Assembly (NCBI GenBank): GCA_030683155.1
Contig: JAUXMV010000027.1
Coordinates: forward strand, 1-50,228
Length of the DNA stretch: 50,228 nt
Direction: 5' to 3'
Source of the DNA: Bacteroidales bacterium
Lineage (GTDB): Bacteria > Bacteroidota > Bacteroidia > Bacteroidales > F082
Both the position numbers and the translations under genes were made by a program. Each line of letters opens with the position of its first letter. The stretch's first letter is position 1. This document shows positions 17,754 through 26,571 of the stretch, in pieces. A model generated the notes under the pieces. That model was not told the origin of the DNA. It made no database searches and saw only the letters and a list, made by a program, of their open reading frames with translations.

Positions 17754-19028
17754 ATGAAATCTCGCATGATATTGTTTCTCATCCTATTTTCTTTTAGTTT
17801 TCCGATCCTGGCTTCACAATATCCTTTTGATTTTGAAGACAAGTCCTACAAACAGGAAGTGCAAACAGTGCTTTTACATCCTGCTGACGATCAGCTTGGG
17901 TATCCAATATTTATGCTGAACGATCCAAAACCATTAAAGCTTTCATTTGATGTTTTAGGCGATCTTGCTTATGTCTATCAGTACACTTTTGTTCACTGTA
18001 CATTCGATTGGAAACCAAGTGAATTGAGGCCACGAGAATATTTGGAAGGTTATGCTGACGATCAAATTACTGATTACCGTTTCTCGCTCAATACACTGAC
18101 TCCTTATGTGCATCACGCACTGATGTTTCCTACGACCTACCTGCAACCCAAGATTTCGGGCAATTATCTGCTTGTTGTTTATGACGGAGAAATGACCGAA
18201 GGCAACATTCTTCTCACCCGAAGATTCATGGTTGCCGATCCTAAAGTTGGAATTAGTGCGCGTGTTCCTCAACATCCAAGAAACCCAGCCTATTCCAGAA
18301 TTAAACAACAGCTCGATGTCGAAATAGTTGCCCCGGGTTTTTTTGCCGGAAAGCCTGTTCATTCTTTTCAGCTTGTCATCAGGCAAAATAGTCGTTGGGA
18401 CAATGCTGTTGTAGGCTTGAAGCCCAGTCACATCTACAACGACAAACTTACTTACGAATACATTGAAGAGACTGTTTTTGAAGGCGGTAATCAATGGCGG
18501 AATTTCGATATGAAAAGTTTTAAATACCAATCGGAACACATACAAAGAATCATTACTGAAACAGATTTTTTTACTGTTAGACTTTGGGAGGACGAGCGGC
18601 GAAACAGGAAGGTTTACAAATCAGAAATTGACCTTTTTGGCAAAAAGCTGATTCAGGCCAGGCAAGATCAGGAAACAGCTATTGAAGGTGATTATGCGTG
18701 GGTTGAGTTTTTTCTCAAATATGATGCACCATTAACACATGGTGAAATGTTTGTTTTAGGCGCTTTGAATGACTGGAATCTCAATGAAAAGAACAGGATG
18801 AGCTATAATTATGGTGCAAGAGGGTATGAAGTTGGAATTTTTCTCAAACAAGGCTACTATAATTTTATGTATGGCATACGTGAAAAGGGGAGCAGAATTG
18901 CAGAAACAGAACTCATTGAAGGCAGTCATTGGGATACCCTCAATGAATATTTAATATTATTCTATTACAGGCATCCCGGCACTTCGCATGATCAACTCAT
19001 TTCAACGGCGCTGGTAAATTCTCATTAA
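17754..19028 (+). CDS. Type IX secretion system plug-domain protein (DUF5103)
   Basis: A 424-residue secreted or periplasmic protein. The ATG at 17754 gives a good signal peptide (MKSRMILFLILFSFSFPILA). A TTG-started form from 17709 would add 15 residues ahead of it. The N-terminal third has the DUF5103 pattern: LSFDVLGDLAYVYQYTFVHC, then DWKPSELRPREYLEGY, FSLNTLTPYVHHALMFP and SGNYLLVVYDG. In Flavobacterium a protein of this family occupies the periplasmic side of the SprA translocon as a plug. I assign that role by family, not by direct proof. The gene is divergent from nqrA and followed by the LruC lipoprotein. Confidence 0.85.
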   Translation: MKSRMILFLILFSFSFPILASQYPFDFEDKSYKQEVQTVLLHPADDQLGYPIFMLNDPKPLKLSFDVLGDLAYVYQYTFVHCTFDWKPSELRPREYLEGYADDQITDYRFSLNTLTPYVHHALMFPTTYLQPKISGNYLLVVYDGEMTEGNILLTRRFMVADPKVGISARVPQHPRNPAYSRIKQQLDVEIVAPGFFAGKPVHSFQLVIRQNSRWDNAVVGLKPSHIYNDKLTYEYIEETVFEGGNQWRNFDMKSFKYQSEHIQRIITETDFFTVRLWEDERRNRKVYKSEIDLFGKKLIQARQDQETAIEGDYAWVEFFLKYDAPLTHGEMFVLGALNDWNLNEKNRMSYNYGARGYEVGIFLKQGYYNFMYGIREKGSRIAETELIEGSHWDTLNEYLILFYYRHPGTSHDQLISTALVNSH

Positions 19029-19147
19029 GAAATAATTTTCCAGAATTTGGAAAAAAGCATGCAGATTATCATTGTTAAGTAGTTGTTATAATGTAAATTA
19101 CAATATTGGTACGTGTATTGAAATTCAAATTGGATATACCTATTAAA

Positions 19148-21178
19148 ATGAATCAATTAGCCACACTTTTCTTATTAGGATTAATGATTTTTTCTCTTGG
19201 TGCTTGCAAAAAGCGTGTATCAACTGATGATCCCGAAAGCAAAACAGCAATGGAAAAACTTAAAGTTTCTGCTGATTTTGGATGGTCAACGACTAAAGAT
19301 GTGCGCTTTTCAATTACAGCACTGGATAATTTAGGGCAGCCCATAGCAGGAGCTAAATTTTTTGTTTTTACAAAAAACCCTGAAGTTGGCGGTACTTTGA
19401 TCGTGAGCGGACTTACAAATAGTATGGGCAATTATGTTGTGGATTATCAGGTGCCGGCCTATTACAACAAGTTGTTTATAACCACCTCTTATGTTGGGCT
19501 TCCCAACGAGATGGAGGTTGAACTGACCCCTTTTGGTTTTGATGTTGTTTTTGGAGGAGTACCATCAAAGCAAGCCCTGAAAAGTGTTTTGGAGCCTTCA
19601 GCAACAAATGCTGTCTACAAATTTTTGGGTTCATACAATAGTCAGGGGGTGCCTGCGTATCTTGAACCTGTGAATGATCCAATTACTGCTGCATTTCTTA
19701 CTGATATAAACAATACACTGCCTGAAAAAATAAAACTGCCTGTTTCGCATCCTGAATATTTTAGTGATGTTTATGACCACAACATCAGACTTGTTGAAAC
19801 CTGTGATGTTTGGGTGACTTTTGTTACAGAAGGTGCAAATTACAAGAATGTTCTAGGATTTTATACTTATCCAACGAATGCTCCACCAGCAACACCTGCT
19901 GATATTGATTCCATTACAATTATTTTTCCAAATGCTTCATTACAAGGCAGTGGGGGAGGTCTTCAACCCGGAAACAAAGTTAAAATTGGCAGGTTTAATG
20001 CCAATACAACAATAGCATGGGCGCTGATTGCTGACGGATGGGTAAACAACCAGGTTACCAATGGCAGATGGACTATTTATTCTACAAAACATCTCAATCA
20101 GGCATTCAATCCTTTATTGAATCAACATACAGTGCTGCTTCGTGATCCGGGACGACAACTGTTTTTATTGGGTATTGAAGATATTAGGAGGACACAAAGT
20201 GGCTCAGATCATGACTTTAACGATGCTGTTTTCTATGTTACAGCTAATCCTGTACAAGCAGTCGATCCAACCGGGCTGCCAATAGTTGACTATGTAGGTG
20301 ATGACTCAGATGGTGATGGTGTTCCAAACCAGTTTGATGATTATCCTGAAGATCCGGATAGGGCTTTTAACAATTATTTCTTTAATAAAGGTGATTTTGG
20401 AACACTGGCCTTCGAAGACCTTTGGCCATATCGTGGTGATTACGACTTTAATGATGCGGTGATTGATTACAATTTTAACCAGATTACCGATGGAAGCAAT
20501 AAGGTAACTGAAATCAACGGAACTTTTATTCTGAGAGCTCATGGAGCCTACTATCACAATGGTTTTGGAATTGAATTTCCTGTTGGTCCTGAAAAGATTC
20601 AATCTGTAACAGGACAACGCATTTCAGGTCAGTACATTAGTCTTAACTCAAATGGAACTGAACAAAACCAGAAAAATGCAACAGTCATAATTTGGGATGA
20701 TTCATACGAGGTGCTTCCTCCGGCAGGTAGCAGTATTGGTGCCAACACAACACCTGAAGTGCCATTTATTATTCCTGACACCCTCACAATTAGTATCGTG
20801 CTAAAGGAGCCTGTGCCACTCAATCAACTTGGCATCCCGCCATACAACCCCTTCATTATTGTTGACGGACAAAGGGGAGTAGAAGTGCATTTGCCTGACA
20901 AACCACCAACATCTCTGGCTGATATGAGTTTGTTGGGAACCGGCCATGATAACAGCATTCCTTCACAAAATCGCTTTTATAAAACACAAAATAATCTTCC
21001 CTGGGCTATCAATATCATCGAGCGATTTGAGTATCCTGTCGAAAAAGCTGAAATTTTGGATGGCTATCTTAATTTTGCCGAATGGACTGAAAGTGCCGGT
21101 CAGCTTTATAGCGATTGGTTCAGAGATAATGCGGGTTACCGCAACAAGGCAAGAATCTATGAGCCTTCAAAAAAATAG
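19148..21178 (+). CDS. LruC-domain lipoprotein (DUF4114 + DUF4842)
   Basis: A 676-residue surface-type lipoprotein of unknown function. The ATG at 19148 gives a lipobox (FSLGAC, acylated Cys near residue 19). A TTG at 19106 would extend it by 14 residues and seems less likely. An Ig-like segment at about 35-120 resembles a carboxypeptidase-regulatory fold. A DUF4114-type motif with SDHDFNDAVFYV follows, then a calcium-binding, thrombospondin-3-like stretch (DSDGDGVPNQFDDYPEDPD). The C-terminal DUF4842/LruC domain begins at GDYDFNDAVIDY and runs to the end. LruC proteins are known from Leptospira and Bacteroidota as surface lipoproteins. An intrinsic terminator follows 13 nt after the stop. 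Confidence 0.82.
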   Translation: MNQLATLFLLGLMIFSLGACKKRVSTDDPESKTAMEKLKVSADFGWSTTKDVRFSITALDNLGQPIAGAKFFVFTKNPEVGGTLIVSGLTNSMGNYVVDYQVPAYYNKLFITTSYVGLPNEMEVELTPFGFDVVFGGVPSKQALKSVLEPSATNAVYKFLGSYNSQGVPAYLEPVNDPITAAFLTDINNTLPEKIKLPVSHPEYFSDVYDHNIRLVETCDVWVTFVTEGANYKNVLGFYTYPTNAPPATPADIDSITIIFPNASLQGSGGGLQPGNKVKIGRFNANTTIAWALIADGWVNNQVTNGRWTIYSTKHLNQAFNPLLNQHTVLLRDPGRQLFLLGIEDIRRTQSGSDHDFNDAVFYVTANPVQAVDPTGLPIVDYVGDDSDGDGVPNQFDDYPEDPDRAFNNYFFNKGDFGTLAFEDLWPYRGDYDFNDAVIDYNFNQITDGSNKVTEINGTFILRAHGAYYHNGFGIEFPVGPEKIQSVTGQRISGQYISLNSNGTEQNQKNATVIIWDDSYEVLPPAGSSIGANTTPEVPFIIPDTLTISIVLKEPVPLNQLGIPPYNPFIIVDGQRGVEVHLPDKPPTSLADMSLLGTGHDNSIPSQNRFYKTQNNLPWAINIIERFEYPVEKAEILDGYLNFAEWTESAGQLYSDWFRDNAGYRNKARIYEPSKK

Positions 21179-21191
21179 TTAGTGATGAATG

Positions 21192-21218
21192 AAGCCCGAT
21201 GAATTTCGGGCTTTTTTT
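21192..21218 (+). terminator. Intrinsic terminator after the LruC lipoprotein gene
   Basis: Stem AAGCCCGA (21192-21199) with TCGGGCTT (21206-21213), a 6-nt loop, and a T tract ending at 21218. Confidence 0.85.
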
Positions 21219-21265
21219 CAACTTTTTTCGTCTATTTCTACAATGGTGAGCGTCGAATTTTCTTG

Positions 21266-21273
21266 TAGTTTTG
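21266..21273 (+). promoter_or_regulatory. Candidate -7 box for priA
   Basis: TAGTTTTG, a consensus match 17 nt before the priA ATG (21291). It lies just after the upstream terminator, as expected for a separate transcription unit. The -33 element is unclear. Confidence 0.4.
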
Positions 21274-21290
21274 CAGGGTAAGCTTTATTC

Positions 21291-23783
21291 ATGTCAACAG
21301 CCGAACGTTTAACTCTTTTTGCCGATGTAATGATCCCTGTGCCAGTTCCGGGGCTTTTCACCTATCGTGTACCCTATGAACTGAACAACAAAATTTGTGA
21401 AGGTCTAAGGGTGATTGTGCAATTCGGCAAAAAGAAAATCTATGCTGGTCTTGTGGTAAAAATTCACCAAAAGGTACCATTGGATTATACTCCCAAATAC
21501 ATTCTTGATCTGCTGGATCAAAAAGCTGTTGTGAATGCAAAGCAGTTTGCTTTTTGGGATTGGATACACCATTATTATATGTGTCATACGGGTGAGGTGA
21601 TGTCGGCAGCTCTGCCGTCGGCGCTGAAACTGTCGAGCGAATCCAAAATTGTGTTGAATGAAGATTTCGTTCAGGATGCCGGACAACTGAATGATTCAGA
21701 GTTTCTTATCACTGAAGCTTTAAGCATTCAGCCAAAACTTAGCATCAGCGAAGTGACAAAAATAGTTGGTTTTCAAAAGGTTATGCCATTGCTGAAGACC
21801 ATGATTGAAAAGCATATCATTTTGATGGAGGAGGAACTGGAAGAGAAGTTTAAGGCAAAAAAAGAACGCTTTATCAAGATCAGCGAGGAGTATAAGGATG
21901 AGGTAAAGTTGAGCGAATTGATGGATAGGCTGGGTAAAAAAAGCTATAAGCAGCTCGAATTGTTGATGGTGTACCTTATGGAAAGCAGGTTTCCGGTTTC
22001 AGAGGCAAAAGATATTGCTGCTGCCACCTTGATTGAGCGTTCCAAAAGCAGTGCTGCTCAGTTGAAATCGTTAATCGACAAAGGCGTTTTCACAGAATCT
22101 CAGAAAGTAGTCAGCCGATTGGAGCAATATGTGGCAAGCAGCAATCCTGATAATATTGTTTTTACTGCGCATCAGCAAATTGCCATCGACAAAATCAATG
22201 CACTTTTTGCGCAAAAAGATGTTGTTTTGCTGCATGGGGTAACCTCAAGCGGAAAGACTGAATTGTACATAAAACTTATCTCAGATGCCATTAAAGATGG
22301 CAAACAGGTGCTGTATCTCCTCCCGGAAATTGCGCTTACCACACAAATTATTCAACGTCTGAAAACCTATTTCGGAAATAAAGTTGGGGTATATCATTCC
22401 CGCTACAATGACTATGAAAGGGTTGAAGTTTGGAACAAAGTGCTCGATTATAAAGGTGAAAGTGAACATCAGATCATTATTGGACCCCGATCTGCAATTT
22501 TTCTGCCTTTCAGCAATTTGGGCCTAATTATCGTTGATGAGGAGCACGATAGTTCATACAAACAATACGAGCCTGCTCCAAGGTATCAGGCCAGAGATGC
22601 TGCCATTATGTTGGGAGGTATTTTTAGCGCAAAGATTTTGCTCGGTTCAGCAACTCCTTCATTTGAAAGCTATTACAATGTAAAGACAGGAAAATTTGGC
22701 CTTGTCGAACTTTTAGAACGCTATGGTGGAATGCAGTTGCCTGAAATAGAAGTGGTGAATCTGCGGGAGGAGACAAGGCGCAAAACTATGAAGTCGCATT
22801 TCAGTTCAGTTTTGATGCAAGAGATTAAACAGGCCGTTGAAAAGAAAGAACAGGTTATTCTCTTTCAAAACAGAAGGGGTTTTTCGCTACGGCTCGAATG
22901 CGACGATTGCAGCTGGATTCCGGAATGCCGCAATTGCGATGTGAGCCTGATTTATCACAAAAAGCAAAACATGATGCGCTGTCATTATTGTGGCTATGCT
23001 ATTGCAGTACCTTCCGAATGCCCGTCATGCCACAGCAATGCAGTCAGGATGCATGGCTTTGGAACGGAGAAAGTTGAAGAGGAACTGGGTCTTTTGTTGC
23101 CGGGTATCCGGATTGCACGCCTCGACCTTGATACTACGCGCAGTAAGTTTGCTTTTCAGCAGATACTCGAAACATTTGGTGCCGGAAAAACTGATGTACT
23201 TGTCGGAACACAAATGGTTACAAAAGGTCTCGATTTTGACAGGGTGAGCATCGTCGGAATTTTAAACGCAGACAATATGCTTTCCTATCCTGATTTTCGT
23301 GCGTTTGAGCGAAGTTATCAACTGATGGCGCAGGTAAGCGGAAGGGCAGGAAGAAAGCACAAAAGGGGGAAGGTGATCGTACAAACTTATCAACCAAACC
23401 ATGACTTACTCAAACATGTGTTGAAAAATTCCTACGAGGACCTTTTTGAACAGCAAATGAAAATCCGACACCAATTTCGGTATCCTCCATTCTACAGGCT
23501 TATCATGATCCGGCTTATGCACCGCGAAAGCCATGCGCTGAATATTGCAGCATTTGATTTGGCCAAAATGCTGAAAGATGACCATAAGTTTGATATTCTG
23601 GGTCCCGAATATCCAATTGTTACCCGTATCAAGAACTTGTATATTAAACAGATAATTGTAAAATTTTCCCGTTCAGTTTCCACAAAATCCGTTAAAGATT
23701 TACTGAGTGAGAAAATCAGTCTTTTCCAATCAGTTCAGCAAAACAAATCAGTTCGGCTCCAAATCGATGTTGACCCACAATAG
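21291..23783 (+). CDS. priA: Primosomal protein N' (replication restart helicase PriA)
   Basis: An 830-residue superfamily 2 helicase that reloads the replisome at stalled forks. The N-terminal 3'-DNA-binding domain (about 1-110) is present. Walker A is GVTSSGKTE (about 316-324) and Walker B is VDEEH (about 414-418). A zinc-binding cysteine cluster inserted in the second helicase lobe runs from about 537 to 580 (CDDC, CRNC, CHYC, CPSC), and the later motif QVSGRAGRKHKRG is intact. Length is normal to slightly long. It stands alone between a terminator and a TonB-type gene. Confidence 0.96.
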   Translation: MSTAERLTLFADVMIPVPVPGLFTYRVPYELNNKICEGLRVIVQFGKKKIYAGLVVKIHQKVPLDYTPKYILDLLDQKAVVNAKQFAFWDWIHHYYMCHTGEVMSAALPSALKLSSESKIVLNEDFVQDAGQLNDSEFLITEALSIQPKLSISEVTKIVGFQKVMPLLKTMIEKHIILMEEELEEKFKAKKERFIKISEEYKDEVKLSELMDRLGKKSYKQLELLMVYLMESRFPVSEAKDIAAATLIERSKSSAAQLKSLIDKGVFTESQKVVSRLEQYVASSNPDNIVFTAHQQIAIDKINALFAQKDVVLLHGVTSSGKTELYIKLISDAIKDGKQVLYLLPEIALTTQIIQRLKTYFGNKVGVYHSRYNDYERVEVWNKVLDYKGESEHQIIIGPRSAIFLPFSNLGLIIVDEEHDSSYKQYEPAPRYQARDAAIMLGGIFSAKILLGSATPSFESYYNVKTGKFGLVELLERYGGMQLPEIEVVNLREETRRKTMKSHFSSVLMQEIKQAVEKKEQVILFQNRRGFSLRLECDDCSWIPECRNCDVSLIYHKKQNMMRCHYCGYAIAVPSECPSCHSNAVRMHGFGTEKVEEELGLLLPGIRIARLDLDTTRSKFAFQQILETFGAGKTDVLVGTQMVTKGLDFDRVSIVGILNADNMLSYPDFRAFERSYQLMAQVSGRAGRKHKRGKVIVQTYQPNHDLLKHVLKNSYEDLFEQQMKIRHQFRYPPFYRLIMIRLMHRESHALNIAAFDLAKMLKDDHKFDILGPEYPIVTRIKNLYIKQIIVKFSRSVSTKSVKDLLSEKISLFQSVQQNKSVRLQIDVDPQ

Positions 23784-23860
23784 GTTTGGAAATGGCCTTT
23801 TCACTTTTTTTAACAAATAATAAATAAGATAGTTTTTCTTTCAGGAATAATTCTGACCGG

Positions 23861-23883
23861 TTCAATGTTAAATGTACATTGAA
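23861..23883. repeat. 8-bp perfect inverted repeat upstream of a TonB-type gene
   Basis: TTCAATGT (23861-23868) and ACATTGAA (23876-23883), with a 7-nt spacer, 50 nt before the next ATG (23934). No T tract follows, so it is not a terminator. It could be an operator. Confidence 0.55.
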
Positions 23884-23933
23884 CAAACAGGCACCTGATT
23901 TGTCTTTGTAATACTAAAAATTCATTCAATCTT

Positions 23934-26387
23934 ATGTACATTTTCAGAAAATTTCTAATTCTTTTGTTGCTTTTATCCGGCATTCAGATTTTCGCCAACG
24001 AAGTAAAATCACCTTCTGATATCGACAGCGGCATTAAAGGTAAAGTATTGGATAAGAGTAATAAACAGGCGCTTGAGTATGCAACTGTGATGGTCTACAA
24101 CCAAGCCGATTCATCTTTTGTTGCGGGCTCCATAAGCGGTGCCAATGGTGAATTTGATATAAAACTTAAGCCCGGTAAATATTATATCACCGTGCAATTT
24201 CTTGCGTACGGAAGTATCACCATGAATGATGTTGTTGTTGGCAGAGGTAAAATGTCCCGGGATTTAGGTGAGTTATTAATATCTCCGGACAGTGCTTTAC
24301 TCGATGAGTTTGAGGTAATTGCCGAACGCTCAACTGTTGAAATGACCCTTGACAAAAGGGTTTTCAATATTGGCAAGGATATTTCATCCAAAGCTGGCAA
24401 TGCCATTGAAGTTCTCGAAAATATTCCATCGGTGACAGTTGATATAGATGGAAACGTAAGTCTTAGAGGGGACGAAGGTGTACGCATTCTTATCGACGGA
24501 AAAGTTTCGGGTTTGGCCGGAGTTAGCAGCCGCAATGCTTTACGGAGTATTCAGGCTGATATGATCGAACGCATTGAAATTATAACCAATCCTTCCGTAC
24601 GATATGATGCCGAAGGCACATCAGGCATCATAAACATTGTGTTAAAAAAAGACAGACGTGTTGGCTTCAATGGTTCAATAGATGTCAGTGCAGGTTATCC
24701 ACTTCAGGGAGGATTAGGTATTAGTGCAAATTACCGCCTTCAGCGGATGAACCTTTTTGCCAATTACAACGTGAACTATCGCGAAAATGTTGGAGGTGGA
24801 ACAAGTTACAGGGAGTTCTTTACCGGATTGCCATTTGTGACAGAACAGGAATCAGAAAGGGTAAGAAAGAGTTTCAGTAATACTATTCGCTTTGGGGCTG
24901 AATATCTGATTGATGCAAAGAGTTCACTTACCCTTAGTTTGATGTACCGGATTTCAGATCAGAATAACAAATCAACTGTCACATACAACGATTTCAGGCC
25001 CAAAGAAACACTCATCAGCCAAAGCCAAAGAATTGACGATGGATATGGAAACGATCCTAACCTTCAATATTCTTTAGACTACAGAAAACAATTTAAAAAG
25101 AAAGATCAGCTCTTTACCGCTAGTGTTCAATACTTTGATAACAGCGAAGATGCCAAATCTGATATAAGCGAAAAGATCATTTTTCGTCCGGGAACAATAA
25201 TTCCTGATCCATTATTTCAACAGACCAAGAATGATGAAAAACAAACAAACCTCCAGATGCAGGCTGACTACTATCACCCTTTTGGTGGAAAAGCCAAGCT
25301 TGAAACTGGTTTCAAAATTCAATTGCGTGAAATAGGTAACAATTACGAGGTTAGAGAACGAGATGACAATGGCGATTTCATCATCCTTGATGATTTCACC
25401 AATCATTTCACTTACGACGAAAAGATTTATGCAGCCTATGCACTTTTTGGTAATGATGTTGGGCGCTATTCCTATCAATTAGGTTTGAGAACTGAATACT
25501 CTGACATCAGGACAATTTTGCTGGAAACGAATCAGGATAACAGAAACACCTATCCAGACTTTTTCCCAAGTGCACATTTTACATACAAATTGACCGAAGC
25601 CGATAACATTCAAGTCAGTTACAGCAGACGTATCCGTCGGCCCGGATTCCGCCAGCTCAATCCTTTCCGTACTTTTACCGACAACAGAAACTTTTGGTCA
25701 GGTAACCCGGATTTAAAACCTGTCTATACAAATTCATTCGAGCTGGGATACCTTCGCTTTTGGAAAAAAGCCAGTTTCAATGCCAATACCTATTACCGTC
25801 GCAGTACCGATGTTTTTCAAAGAATTGAACGGGTTGACGACAGCACAGGAATCTCTTACACACGACCTGAAAATTTTGCTAAGAATGATTCCTATGGTCT
25901 TGAATTGATCGGAATGGTTTCTCCTTACAAATGGTGGAACCTCAACGGAAGTCTTAATTTCTTCCGTTCAGTAACTGAAGGGGAGGCTTATGGAGTTTTT
26001 TACAATACCGATAATTATACCTGGACAGGGAGAATGACAAATCGATTCAGCATTAAAAAAGGATTCGACCTCCAGTTATCAGGCAATTATATGGGAAAAA
26101 TGAACACGCCTCAGGGCAAACGCCTTCCGCAATGGAGTGTCGATATGGGTGCCAGTTTGGATATGCTCAAAAACAAAGCTACACTCACACTTAATGTGAG
26201 AGATGTTTTCAACACGCGTTCTCATGCTTTTGAGACCTTTGGCGAAAATTTCTATTCCAAGGTTGATTTTCGTTGGAGCTCGACAACAGTCACCCTCAAC
26301 TTCAATTACAGAATCAACCAGCAAAAGAAACGCTCGCCGGACCGCAGACAACAAAATGATGGCGATGAAGGTATGATGGAGTTTTAG
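23934..26387 (+). CDS. TonB-dependent-type outer-membrane beta-barrel protein with carboxypeptidase-regulatory-like domain
   Basis: An 817-residue protein. Signal peptide about 1-21, then a carboxypeptidase-regulatory-like Ig domain (GIKGKVLDKSNKQALEYATV, about 32-115). A plug-like region follows with LENIPSVTVDIDGNVSLRGD and IEIITNPSVRYDAEGTSGII, and then a large barrel of the outer-membrane family 3 type. It ends in a Lys/Arg/Gln-rich periplasmic tail. Such proteins take up or secrete unknown ligands in Bacteroidota. No SusD partner lies beside it, so I do not call it SusC. An inverted repeat 50 nt upstream may be regulatory and an intrinsic terminator follows. Confidence 0.88.
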   Translation: MYIFRKFLILLLLLSGIQIFANEVKSPSDIDSGIKGKVLDKSNKQALEYATVMVYNQADSSFVAGSISGANGEFDIKLKPGKYYITVQFLAYGSITMNDVVVGRGKMSRDLGELLISPDSALLDEFEVIAERSTVEMTLDKRVFNIGKDISSKAGNAIEVLENIPSVTVDIDGNVSLRGDEGVRILIDGKVSGLAGVSSRNALRSIQADMIERIEIITNPSVRYDAEGTSGIINIVLKKDRRVGFNGSIDVSAGYPLQGGLGISANYRLQRMNLFANYNVNYRENVGGGTSYREFFTGLPFVTEQESERVRKSFSNTIRFGAEYLIDAKSSLTLSLMYRISDQNNKSTVTYNDFRPKETLISQSQRIDDGYGNDPNLQYSLDYRKQFKKKDQLFTASVQYFDNSEDAKSDISEKIIFRPGTIIPDPLFQQTKNDEKQTNLQMQADYYHPFGGKAKLETGFKIQLREIGNNYEVRERDDNGDFIILDDFTNHFTYDEKIYAAYALFGNDVGRYSYQLGLRTEYSDIRTILLETNQDNRNTYPDFFPSAHFTYKLTEADNIQVSYSRRIRRPGFRQLNPFRTFTDNRNFWSGNPDLKPVYTNSFELGYLRFWKKASFNANTYYRRSTDVFQRIERVDDSTGISYTRPENFAKNDSYGLELIGMVSPYKWWNLNGSLNFFRSVTEGEAYGVFYNTDNYTWTGRMTNRFSIKKGFDLQLSGNYMGKMNTPQGKRLPQWSVDMGASLDMLKNKATLTLNVRDVFNTRSHAFETFGENFYSKVDFRWSSTTVTLNFNYRINQQKKRSPDRRQQNDGDEGMMEF

Positions 26388-26412
26388 GCTTTAATCTTTC
26401 AAGAAAAAATAG

Positions 26413-26452
26413 AATCAATCTGAAGCGTTTGTCTTTAGGTTGATTTTTTTTT
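26413..26452 (+). terminator. Intrinsic terminator after the first TonB-type gene
   Basis: Stem AATCAATCT (26413-26421) with AGGTTGATT (26437-26445), containing a U-G pair. The loop is 15 nt and a run of about 8 T follows. Confidence 0.6.
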
Positions 26453-26571
26453 GCATCAGGAAATTCCAATTTTACTGACTTTAGAACTTAAGGCCTTAAT
26501 CTTGCTTTTTTTAATTTCTGTAAAACAAAAAGCCGTTTTTTGTGCTATATGGTTAGGAAAAAGTTTTTAGT

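Noticed and set aside
17955-18545. A 196-codon reverse frame inside the T9SS plug-domain gene
   Set aside because: Antisense shadow of a conserved coding sequence; no domain pattern.
26488-26499. 12-bp palindrome TTAAGGCCTTAA
   Set aside because: Short, with no second copy seen and no clear relation to the promoter of the next gene.
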